This document shows, in pieces, positions 1 to 6,886 of a stretch of DNA of 49,033 nucleotides. The number at the start of each line of letters is the position of its first letter. The stretch's first letter is position 1. Position numbers and translations under genes: made by a program. Below the pieces are notes generated by a model. The model saw only the letters and a program-made list of their open reading frames with translations, was not told the origin of the DNA and did not search any database. Source of the DNA: Muribaculaceae bacterium (GTDB lineage: Bacteria > Bacteroidota > Bacteroidia > Bacteroidales > Muribaculaceae); assembly GCA_009775225.1 (NCBI GenBank), contig VSPE01000016.1:1-49033 (forward strand), read 5' to 3'.

Positions 1-45
1 ATTGATTTTGCCACGCTCAAACTGTTGCTTAATCATGTCGAACAT
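1..45 (-). CDS. N-terminal fragment of a divergent gene, cut by the window edge
   Basis: Reading leftward from an ATG at 45-43, the frame stays open to the first base of the window and encodes MFDMIKQQFERGKIN. The composition (charged and hydrophobic mix, no signal peptide) is protein-like, and the position is right for a gene divergent from the protease at 84. The 38 bp between the two starts are AT-rich. Fifteen residues are too few to assign a family, and chance is a real alternative. Confidence 0.35.
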   Translation of the reverse strand, partial: MFDMIKQQFERGKIN

Positions 46-83
46 TAAAATCTATTTAAATTCAAACACTCTCTTAGTTCATT

Positions 84-1415
84 ATGAAAAAATTACTCCT
101 TTTGTTCATAGTCATTACATCATCGTTGGTTGGGTCTGCTCAATCATATGATGAGCGCATAGCTACCGCGATGAATAACAGCGATTGGTTTGCGTTGGAT
201 TCCGTATATAACTCAGCTCCAAAGGATTCAATAATGCCGTTCCTCGAAGTGTTTTCACGATGTCTAATCGGCAATCGCCTCAATCGCCCTGACGTTTCTG
301 TCCCGGCTTTTGACCAATTGTTCAAGGAACATTCAGCTTCGCTTGACCTTGGGAACCTGTTGAATTCCACGGTTATGTTTGCAACTGATTTGAGCCGTAT
401 AGGATATAATCAACAAGCTTCCGAACTGGCAAAAACGATACTTGAAGCGACACGTCAGCATCTTGATACGGCTTGGACTACATCATTGGAACAAATAGCT
501 TCAAAATATGCCGCCTTAGCTGCTTATAAGCCTTATGGAGTCACGTTTGCTGAATCTGTTGGTCGTATTCCGTTCAGGATTGTTCCGGTAGGAGAAGAAA
601 AACATGAGTCAGTTCTTATGCACCTTGAAAATAGTACCATCAATGGCGGCAATGCTGATATTACGTTCGACACAGGTGCCGGAGTCAATATGATTTCCGA
701 TTCACCTGCCCGTCAATTCAATCTTATTCCCATAGACGGATATGTCACAGCGGCGGGTGTCGGTCAACGTACAGGTCAATATGCCATAGCAAAGGAGGTT
801 AGGATTGGAAACATTACGGTGACCGATGTCCCGTTTGTCATCATTGATTTCAAGACCGGAAATACCAAAGCAGATCAATTCACTCATCATTTCAGCATCA
901 TTATTGGAAGTGAGCTGATGCTTCAGTTAAATGATGTGACGTTGGATTTTACCAATAATGAAATCACAGTGCCTTCCATAGCCCCTGAAAGAAGCGGTGT
1001 CGCTCCAAATATGTGTTTTGGAGAAGGGATGACCTTAAACTGCGCGGGTCGCGTACTGGATAATCCGATTATGATGAATATCGACACCGGCGATGCCGCC
1101 TACGGCACGTTGGGAGTATCGTTCTTCAATGCCAACAAGGATTTCATCATGGATAATGCAGAACCTGATACTATTCGCAGAGGTGGTCTTGGAGGCGTGG
1201 TTGAGTCTTTATGTTACCGGGTCAATAAGATGCCTGTAAGTCTGGGCGGACACAAAGTCGGGATACAAGGTCTCGTTGTATATACCTCACAATCTTCTGC
1301 TGCAATGGATTTCAGCTGTAACTTAGGGTTAAAAACTCTCATGCAGTTTGATAAAATCAGATTCAATCTCGTTGATTTTAGATTAACGACATATCCTCAC
1401 AATTTACTCAACTAA
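84..1415 (+). CDS. Secreted retropepsin-like aspartic protease
   Basis: The 443-residue product starts with a clear signal peptide (MKKLLLLFIVITSSLVGSAQ) and is predicted to be exported. Two Asp-Thr-Gly active-site motifs are visible: FDTGAGVNMIS near residue 196 and NIDTGDAAYGTLG near residue 333. Each sits in a beta-rich domain, as expected for a tandem retropepsin-like protein; an IIGSEL motif follows the first. The region before residue 150 is helical and repeat-like. Codon use is AT-richer than in genes from 2.3 kb onward, suggesting different ancestry. The family assignment is by motif; the substrate is unknown. The gene looks monocistronic. Confidence 0.82.
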   Translation: MKKLLLLFIVITSSLVGSAQSYDERIATAMNNSDWFALDSVYNSAPKDSIMPFLEVFSRCLIGNRLNRPDVSVPAFDQLFKEHSASLDLGNLLNSTVMFATDLSRIGYNQQASELAKTILEATRQHLDTAWTTSLEQIASKYAALAAYKPYGVTFAESVGRIPFRIVPVGEEKHESVLMHLENSTINGGNADITFDTGAGVNMISDSPARQFNLIPIDGYVTAAGVGQRTGQYAIAKEVRIGNITVTDVPFVIIDFKTGNTKADQFTHHFSIIIGSELMLQLNDVTLDFTNNEITVPSIAPERSGVAPNMCFGEGMTLNCAGRVLDNPIMMNIDTGDAAYGTLGVSFFNANKDFIMDNAEPDTIRRGGLGGVVESLCYRVNKMPVSLGGHKVGIQGLVVYTSQSSAAMDFSCNLGLKTLMQFDKIRFNLVDFRLTTYPHNLLN

Positions 1416-1452
1416 AATGATTGGGTATATTATGACAATTGGTTAAATATGA

Positions 1453-1605
1453 TTGACTATAAGAGCAAGCATCATAGGCTTACGTGAATATAATATTTGG
1501 ACTGATAAAGACAATATTTTGACAGGATTTAGCCAATTAGTCGAAAGGTTTAAAAAAAGCATCTTGGTCTTTTCATACAGTTCCAATGGCATCCCTTCAA
1601 TTGAA
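1453..1605 (+). pseudogene. Possible remnant of a D12-class adenine DNA methyltransferase
   Basis: An open stretch without an ATG (only a TTG) encodes EYNIWTDKDNILTGF, then RFKKSILVFSYSSNGIPSIE. The SYSSNGIPS segment resembles the C-terminal part of D12-class N6-adenine methyltransferases as I remember that family. Resemblance stops abruptly near 1605. From 1690 back to 1605 the other strand has a separate protein-like run (MRYIIHEAVIDDKES, then LIESLRDIYERIQ) that ends in apparent nonsense. The simplest reading is two gene fragments joined head to head. No functional product is expected. Confidence 0.3.
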
Positions 1606-1769
1606 TTCGTTCATAGATATCGCGTAGCGACTCAATAAGACTTTCTTTGTCATCGATGACAGCTTCGTGTATGATATAGCGCATCGACGTAAGTGTCGCT
1701 CGCGTTCTGCCAATTGCTACGGGTGTCTAACCATGGAGACCATGGGATTCTTTAATAATCAGTGTGTGG
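1606..1769. other. Decayed intergenic DNA
   Basis: No intact gene is visible. The left part holds the minus-strand fragment starting at an ATG at 1690. The right part has a short direct repeat of CCATGG separated by three bases (about 1732-1746). No promoter or terminator is convincing. Confidence 0.4.
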
Positions 1770-2135
1770 TTATACTATCTCCGTCAACTCGGGATATTCA
1801 TCTTTTATTTTGCGCGGGAGCTTTTTTACTACCATGGTGTAGCTGTGGCGAATTAGCGATTTTATAAGTTCCGACGAAAGTTCGCCGCCGAGTCGGTGCT
1901 GGTTCCAGTGTCGTTTGTTCCAGTGCCAGGCCGGTTCTATTTCGGGGTAGCTGTCGCGCAGCTCTATGGCGTAGTCGGGGTCGCATTTCAGCACGAAATA
2001 GTCGGGGCGGTCAAGGCCGATGCAGGCGAAAATCTTTCCGCAGACACGCAGTACGAGATATTCGTCGCCGAAAGGCATATCCTCGGTGCTCATGGGCAGC
2101 GACAGGCAGTATTCTCTTATTTCTTCGATATTCAT
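1770..2135 (-). CDS. MmcQ/YjbR family protein
   Basis: The 121-residue product, starting MNIEEIREYCLSLPM, matches the small MmcQ/YjbR (CyaY-like fold) family. Visible family features are the N-terminal helix, TEDMPFGDEYLVLRVCGKIFA, FVLKCDPDYAIELRDSYP, the central HWNKRHWNQ segment and a C-terminal SYTMVVKKLPRK. Members are described as DNA-binding-like, but their cellular role is poorly defined. The frame is open further upstream to 2234, but a -7 box (TAATTTTG on this strand, 2166-2159) lies between the ATGs. Only the ATG at 2135 is therefore downstream of a likely transcription start. The gene stands alone. Confidence 0.83.
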   Translation of the reverse strand: MNIEEIREYCLSLPMSTEDMPFGDEYLVLRVCGKIFACIGLDRPDYFVLKCDPDYAIELRDSYPEIEPAWHWNKRHWNQHRLGGELSSELIKSLIRHSYTMVVKKLPRKIKDEYPELTEIV

Positions 2136-2158
2136 TGATTTATCGGTTTGTTTCATAG

Positions 2159-2166
2159 CAAAATTA
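2159..2166 (-). promoter_or_regulatory. -7 box upstream of the MmcQ/YjbR gene
   Basis: TAATTTTG followed by C on the minus strand matches the Bacteroidetes TAnnTTTG box, 24 bp before the chosen ATG. No clear -33 TTTG is seen. It decides the start of the downstream gene. Confidence 0.6.
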
Positions 2167-2320
2167 CTAAAAATTATGGAGATTGTATGTGTCATGTGCT
2201 GAAACTTCTGCGATAAGCTAAAAAATGTTATCAAAGTATCATTGAGCCTAATCTTTTTGTAACTTGCGGGCGTTTTAGAGTTTAGATATTTTATTCATTC
2301 CAGATAAAAACGTTTCCGCT

Positions 2321-3997
2321 ATGATAGAAAGGTACATCACACAGGCACATTTCTGCTCCTATGAAGATTTCTGCCGCAATTTCCATATACGTGTTCCGTC
2401 GCGCTTCAATTTCGCCTACGATGTTGTCGACGCCCTTGCCGCGACCGACCCCGACCGCCCGGCCCTGCTGTGGACTGACGAACACGGTGCCGAGCGCCGC
2501 TTCACCTTCGCCGACATGGCTGAGCTGTCCGACCGCACGGCGGCGTTCTTCACCTTGCTCGGCATAGGTCGCGGCGACCGCGTGATGCTCATCCTTAAGC
2601 GGCACTGGCAGTTCTGGACGGTGATGATGGCTCTGCACAAGCTTGGCGCAGTAGCTATCCCTGCCACTCATCTTCTCACTCCGGGCGACATCGAATACCG
2701 CTGCCGCAAGGCCGACATCGCCATGATTGTGGCCGCCGGCGACGATGATATTGTGGCTCATGTGGCAGAGGCTGCCCCTTCCTGCCCGTCGCTCAGGCAT
2801 GTGGTGTCGACCGGCCCGTCGGTGCCTGACGGCTGGCTCGACCTCGACGTCGAGGTGGCGCGCGCGCCGGCTTTCGAGCGCCCTGATGTAGCCAATGAGA
2901 ACGACGATGTGATGCTTCTCTATTTTACATCCGGAACGTCGGGCGAGCCGAAAATGGTGGCGCACGATTTCACATATCCCTTGGGTCATATCGCTACGGC
3001 TTCGTTCTGGCACAATCTTCATCCCGGCTCGCTGCACCTCACGGTGGCCGACACGGGCTGGGGCAAGGCTGTATGGGGAAAGCTCTACGGGCAGTGGCTG
3101 GCCGGAGCCGAGGTGTTTGTCTACGATTTCGAGCGCTTCGAGCCGGCCGACCTGCTCCGGCAGATGGAGCGCTACCGCATCACATCGTTCTGCGCGCCTC
3201 CCACGGTGTACCGTTTCCTTATCCGCGAGGACGTGGAGAGCTACAATCTCTCGGCACTGGAATGGTGTACTACTGCCGGTGAGGCGCTAAATCCCTCTGT
3301 ATCGGAGCGCTGGCGCGAGCTTACCGGGATTGAGTTGCGCGAGGCGTTCGGGCAGACAGAGACAACGCTTACTGTGGGTACTTTCCTGTGGATGAAGGCG
3401 CGTCCCGGCTCCATGGGCCTCCCGAATCCGCAGTACGACATCCGCGTGGTGAACAGCCGCATGGAGGAAGTCGTCCTCGGCGAGGAGGGCGAGATTGTGA
3501 TACGGGTGCCCGAAGGCACTCCCAAGCCGGTAGGACTCTTCAAAGAATATCTTGATGACCCCGAGCTGACTGCCGCTGCATGGCACGACGGCTACTATCA
3601 TACGGGCGACATCGCGCGCCGCGATGCCGACGGGTATCTTTGGTTTGTATGCCGCAAGGACGATGTCATAAAGTCGTCGGGCTACCGTATCGGCCCCTTC
3701 GAGGTTGAGAGCGCCTGTCTCACTCATCCGGCAGTGGTGGAGTGCGCCGTGACTGCCGTGCCCGACGATGTGCGCGGCCAGGTGGTGAAAGCCACCATAG
3801 TGCTTGCGCCCGAGTATGCCGACCGCGCCGGCGCCGACCTGGTGCGAGATATCCAAGACCACGTGAAGCGCGTAACGGCGCCGTATAAATACCCGCGCAT
3901 TGTTTGCTTTGTGAAAGAGTTGCCCAAGACCATATCCGGCAAGATACGCCATGTGGCTATCCGCCGTGCCGATGCCGCCGCACGCCCTGCCTCTTAG
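2321..3997 (+). CDS. Acyl-CoA synthetase (AMP-forming, acetyl/medium-chain type)
   Basis: The 558-residue protein is an adenylate-forming ligase that would activate a carboxylic acid to an acyl-AMP and then the CoA thioester in the cytoplasm. The P-loop YFTSGTSGEPKMVAHD is near residue 205, the A5-type motif EAFGQTETT near 343, and the hinge and nucleotide motif YHTGDIARRDADGYLWF near 425. RKDDVIKSSGYRIGPFEVE follows, and the C-terminal catalytic lysine lies in KTISGKIRH. The length is normal. It resembles medium-chain (ACSM-like) rather than strict acetyl-CoA synthetases, but substrate is not readable. The gene is convergent with the LysR gene; the 76-bp gap shows no obvious hairpin. Confidence 0.88.
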   Translation: MIERYITQAHFCSYEDFCRNFHIRVPSRFNFAYDVVDALAATDPDRPALLWTDEHGAERRFTFADMAELSDRTAAFFTLLGIGRGDRVMLILKRHWQFWTVMMALHKLGAVAIPATHLLTPGDIEYRCRKADIAMIVAAGDDDIVAHVAEAAPSCPSLRHVVSTGPSVPDGWLDLDVEVARAPAFERPDVANENDDVMLLYFTSGTSGEPKMVAHDFTYPLGHIATASFWHNLHPGSLHLTVADTGWGKAVWGKLYGQWLAGAEVFVYDFERFEPADLLRQMERYRITSFCAPPTVYRFLIREDVESYNLSALEWCTTAGEALNPSVSERWRELTGIELREAFGQTETTLTVGTFLWMKARPGSMGLPNPQYDIRVVNSRMEEVVLGEEGEIVIRVPEGTPKPVGLFKEYLDDPELTAAAWHDGYYHTGDIARRDADGYLWFVCRKDDVIKSSGYRIGPFEVESACLTHPAVVECAVTAVPDDVRGQVVKATIVLAPEYADRAGADLVRDIQDHVKRVTAPYKYPRIVCFVKELPKTISGKIRHVAIRRADAAARPAS

Positions 3998-4073
3998 ACA
4001 ATCTCTTAATGATTATGCCTGTTTCTCCCGACATACTGCATACCATAGGCCATGCTGACGCCGACACACACGC

Positions 4074-4973
4074 TCAAAGCCATGCGTTGCGGCGCTCGCG
4101 TACGGCAAGCGACTCGCTGAGCATCGTTATGAATGTCTGCATGGAGCGTTTGCGGTAGCCTTCGCTGAGGATGTGCACGCAGCCCGCCATTTCGTTGTCG
4201 GGGAAGTCGAGGGGAATGGCGGCCACTCCCGATTCGTTGTGTATGGTCGCCTCGGCCAGCACAGATACGAGCGAAGTGTTTCGTATTATTTTAAGGAGAA
4301 TATTTACCTCGTTCAGCTCTATGCGTATGCGGTAGAGCTGGCCCGGGGTCGTGATGCTGTCGAAGGCGTTACGGGCCTGTAGTCCCTGTGCTGGCAGAGC
4401 AAGGTCATAGTCGGCAAGCTGTGTCAGAGTCAGCTTTTTCTCTTTGGCGAGCGGGTGAGATGTGCTCACTATGGCGGCAAGATAGTTCTGGAAGAGGATG
4501 TGAGACTCCACACCTTCGATAGGACGAGTGGGCTTGAAGGCCAGCGCGAAGTCTACGTCGCGGCTGCGCAGCATCTCCATAAGCTCAGCCATAGGCTTGT
4601 AGAATATGTTGAGTTTGATGTTGGGGTAGAGCTTCCTGAACGATATAAGGGTCTCGGTGAGAATAGGGCTGAAAGAATAAGTTACACCTATATTGAGAGT
4701 GCCTGCCGCCATATCGTTGATGTCGGCAATGCGGGCCATGCAGCGGTCGGCGTCGGCAATGGTGCGGCGTGCGTAGGGCAGCATCTCGGAGCCGGGTTCG
4801 GTGAGTGCCACATTGCGGCTGGTGCGGATAAAGAGCTGTGCCCCTATTTCACCTTCGAGCTGCTTTATCTGCTGTGATAGTGTGCCCTGCGTGATGCACA
4901 GCGCCTTGGCCGCTTCCGAGAAGCTCAGCGTTTCGGCTACTTTTACAAAATATCTGAGTTGGCGTAGTTCCAT
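4074..4973 (-). CDS. LysR-family transcriptional regulator
   Basis: The 299-residue product has the canonical LysR N-terminus MELRQLRYFVKVAETLSFSE and the winged helix AAKALCITQGTLSQQIKQLE. A periplasmic-binding-like effector domain follows (GTLNIGVTYSFSPILTETL). The frame opens two codons earlier at a TTG, but that TTG lies inside a -7 box (TAACTTTG, 4984-4977), so the ATG at 4973 is the start. The transcript may then be almost leaderless. The gene begins 8 bp after the exporter gene stops, on the same strand. It may be co-transcribed with the exporter and may regulate it or the convergent synthetase (inference). Confidence 0.9.
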   Translation of the reverse strand: MELRQLRYFVKVAETLSFSEAAKALCITQGTLSQQIKQLEGEIGAQLFIRTSRNVALTEPGSEMLPYARRTIADADRCMARIADINDMAAGTLNIGVTYSFSPILTETLISFRKLYPNIKLNIFYKPMAELMEMLRSRDVDFALAFKPTRPIEGVESHILFQNYLAAIVSTSHPLAKEKKLTLTQLADYDLALPAQGLQARNAFDSITTPGQLYRIRIELNEVNILLKIIRNTSLVSVLAEATIHNESGVAAIPLDFPDNEMAGCVHILSEGYRKRSMQTFITMLSESLAVRERRNAWL

Positions 4974-4976
4974 GCG

Positions 4977-4984
4977 CAAAGTTA
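4977..4984 (-). promoter_or_regulatory. -7 box immediately upstream of the LysR gene
   Basis: TAACTTTGC on the minus strand overlaps the stop codon of the upstream exporter gene and ends 3 bp before the LysR ATG. It indicates an internal promoter and a very short or absent leader. Confidence 0.5.
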
Positions 4985-5482
4985 AGTATTATTGTGATGA
5001 CGGGTGGCCTGAAATGCAATTTTTTCGAAGAGAAATATCGGTATTGTGGCGCCGATGACCATGCAGAGCAGTATGGCCGTGCAGGTGATGCCGTTGTAGG
5101 AGAATAGATAGAAATAGTGGTCGAAGGCCTGCGGCGAGTCGCAGAGCAGGCACATCACAATGCCGCCGAAGGTCTTGTAGGCGTAAATGCCCGGAATCAT
5201 GGGTAGGAGTGACGGGAAGAGGCTGGTCTCGGCCGGCATGTGCGCCACAGGCGACAGGAATACCGCCAGCAGCCCTATGGCGAACGTGGCGATAAGAGTG
5301 GCAACCACTATGTGCATCCCGTAGCCGTAGGTGGCGTTCATAAGCCAGAAGCGTAGCGAGTGCCCTGCGGCGGCGATAATGGCGCAGTAGAGATAGGCGC
5401 GGTGTGGCGGACGGCTTATGGCGGCGAAGCCTATCGCTGCTATTGCCGCGAACAATGCGTCCTGAAGAATTTCACTAATCAT
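4982..5482 (-). CDS. ThrE-type threonine/serine exporter, small C-terminal subunit
   Basis: This 166-residue integral membrane protein has about five hydrophobic segments and matches the C-terminal half of ThrE-type exporters (the ThrE_2/DUF3815 half). Typical traits are FAAIAAIGFAAISRPPH near the start and LLPMIPGIYAYKTFGG in the middle. The start is an ATG at 5482, 28 bp after the stop of the larger subunit. Split ThrE systems need both halves to export threonine or serine across the inner membrane. The operon order small protein, ThrE, ThrE_2, LysR supports a regulated amino-acid efflux function. Confidence 0.82.
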   Translation of the reverse strand: MISEILQDALFAAIAAIGFAAISRPPHRAYLYCAIIAAAGHSLRFWLMNATYGYGMHIVVATLIATFAIGLLAVFLSPVAHMPAETSLFPSLLPMIPGIYAYKTFGGIVMCLLCDSPQAFDHYFYLFSYNGITCTAILLCMVIGATIPIFLFEKIAFQATRHHNNT

Positions 5483-5510
5483 TGCTTTCGTTTTTTTTGT
5501 GAGGAAGTAA

Positions 5511-6305
5511 TCAGAACATGCCTGCCCGCATCAGCAACATGGCCGCGCACAGACCTGCCGAAAGGCAGCACGTGATGACGGCGGCATCGAAGAAACGGCT
5601 TATAGAGCATATATAGTGCCTGTAAATGAGGTCGCTGAACGAGTTCAGGAAGGGTATGCCCGGCACAAGGTAGAGCACACTTGTGGCTATGGCTGTGAGC
5701 GGGGTGGTGCCGAGCGAGAAAAGTATGGCGGCGGCGCTTAGTACGGCCGATACGAAGGCGCACACAAACACGGTGAGGCGCAGGTCGCAGTGCCGCCCCA
5801 GCATCTCGCTTTTCAGCCAGAAGCCCGCGGCGGTGGCGAGGCCTACCACAGCCATGGCAGGCCAGTCGCCTCCAAACAGGCGGCAGAAGGCGGCGTTGGC
5901 GAGGCTTACGGCCACTATCAGCAGAAACTTGTTCTGCCGTCCCGGTCTTGTTATCTCTTGCAACTGCCTGACGGCCCCGGCGAAGTCGCAGTGTCGGTCG
6001 GCTATATCCCAGCTCAGGCGGCTGAGGCGCGTGTTAATGTCGAAACTTATGGGTATAGCCTTTGCTGAGCTGATAGCTGTGACCACTTTGGTGTGGGCCG
6101 CATCCCATACCGAGAGGTGTATATGCCTCGGCATCACGGCTATCTCCACGCTCATGCCGAAGGTGGAGACTATGCGGTCCAAGTTTTTCTCGAGGCGGAT
6201 ACATGTGGCGCCGCACCCGGCCAGCCACGAGGCATATTCGGTGAGGAAGGCGCACATGGCGTGAAGACCGGGTGAGGATAAGTCAGAAATCTTCGGTGTC
6301 GTCAT
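5511..6305 (-). CDS. ThrE-type threonine/serine exporter, large N-terminal subunit
   Basis: The 264-residue protein carries the cytoplasmic DUF1212 part (LTEYASWLAGCGATCIRLEKN, then VSTFGMSVEIAVMPRHIHLSV). About five membrane segments follow, with the family motif LYLVPGIPFLNSF near residue 218. It pairs with the ThrE_2-type gene immediately downstream. The ATG at 6305 lies inside the end of the upstream small gene (23-bp overlap), indicating translational coupling. A later ATG at 6257 is possible but would remove conserved-looking sequence. Transport of threonine/serine is family knowledge, not shown here. Confidence 0.85.
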   Translation of the reverse strand: MTTPKISDLSSPGLHAMCAFLTEYASWLAGCGATCIRLEKNLDRIVSTFGMSVEIAVMPRHIHLSVWDAAHTKVVTAISSAKAIPISFDINTRLSRLSWDIADRHCDFAGAVRQLQEITRPGRQNKFLLIVAVSLANAAFCRLFGGDWPAMAVVGLATAAGFWLKSEMLGRHCDLRLTVFVCAFVSAVLSAAAILFSLGTTPLTAIATSVLYLVPGIPFLNSFSDLIYRHYICSISRFFDAAVITCCLSAGLCAAMLLMRAGMF

Positions 6306-6483
6306 AGTCTTCGGTGTTGGCTTTCAGAGGGTCGCCCGGCAGATAGAGCAGTTCGCGCTCGGACGACATTGAGATAGCTCTGTGAGAATGGCTACGCGTG
6401 ATGAGGTAGCGAGTGAGGCGCAGTGCGATTGCTGCGGCTATAAGCGCCACGATGACAATCCAGCTCTGTAACGGTGTAATCAT
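6283..6483 (-). CDS. Small single-pass membrane protein at the head of the ThrE operon
   Basis: The 66-residue product starts MITPLQSWIVIVALIAAAIA, with one transmembrane helix at residues 7-22. An Arg/Ser-rich stretch and an acidic tail (KANTEDYDDTEDF) follow. I do not recognise a family. The frame is open 12 codons further upstream, but the ATG at 6483 directly precedes the hydrophobic segment. Its 3' end overlaps the ThrE start, so it is probably translated with the exporter. It may be an accessory peptide of the transporter (inference). Confidence 0.55.
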   Translation of the reverse strand: MITPLQSWIVIVALIAAAIALRLTRYLITRSHSHRAISMSSERELLYLPGDPLKANTEDYDDTEDF

Positions 6484-6646
6484 AATGCTGTAGACTCCTT
6501 TCTTGGAAAAACTTTGCAAAGGAACAACATCGGCGCCTGAAAGTTCGGCTTTTCCGTGAGTATTATTCTATAGCTGTTATTGATGATGAAGATTGGTGCG
6601 GCATGACAGATAAAATGTGAATATATGTTAATGTTGGTGCGAAGGG

Positions 6647-6678
6647 TTTGAATTTGTGTAAAAAACAAACTACCTTTG
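6647..6678 (+). promoter_or_regulatory. Strong Bacteroidetes promoter, proximal unit
   Basis: TTTG at 6647-6650, a 20-bp spacer and TACCTTTG at 6671-6678 match the Bacteroidetes housekeeping consensus almost perfectly. Transcription should start near 6685. Confidence 0.65.
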
Positions 6679-6684
6679 CAAAAA

Positions 6685-6801
6685 GCAAACACAGGAAAGA
6701 TTTAATTCATTCATCTAAGATTTAGACGCAAGACAATCAAACAAATAAGTGAATCATAGGTTAGGATGCAACAGCTCGCGACGGGTAGTTGCATTTTTTT
6801 T
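6685..6801 (+). ncRNA. Candidate small RNA or attenuated leader
   Basis: A good promoter (-7 box at 6671-6678) is followed about 90 nt later by a hairpin with a T-run at 6766-6801, enclosing no plausible gene. The product would be a transcript of roughly 115 nt. It could be a stand-alone small RNA or a leader terminated before the amylase promoter. No known RNA family is recognised. Confidence 0.4.
6766..6801 (+). terminator. Rho-independent terminator upstream of the amylase promoter
   Basis: ATGCAAC (6766-6772) pairs with GTTGCAT (6788-6794) around a 15-nt loop and runs into eight T. The last T residues also form the TTTG of the next promoter, so the two signals are fused. Confidence 0.65.
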
Positions 6802-6830
6802 GCACTTTTGGCGGAATGTAGCTACCTTTG
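6799..6830 (+). promoter_or_regulatory. Promoter of the amylase gene
   Basis: TTTG at 6799-6802, a 20-bp spacer and TACCTTTG at 6823-6830 match the consensus. The predicted start near 6837 leaves a leader of about 50 nt before the ATG at 6887. Confidence 0.7.
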
Positions 6831-6886
6831 CATATCCGAACATGTGTTCGGCTCATAGGCAAATATATTATATCATACTTAATACC

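Larger units (their letters stand above)
6484..6886. other. Divergent intergenic region with two forward promoters and one terminator
   Basis: This 403-bp gap separates the minus-strand exporter operon from the forward amylase gene. It holds two well-formed forward promoters, a short transcribed segment and a hairpin terminator, listed separately. No coding sequence is convincing. No clear minus-strand promoter for the exporter operon was found. Confidence 0.6.
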
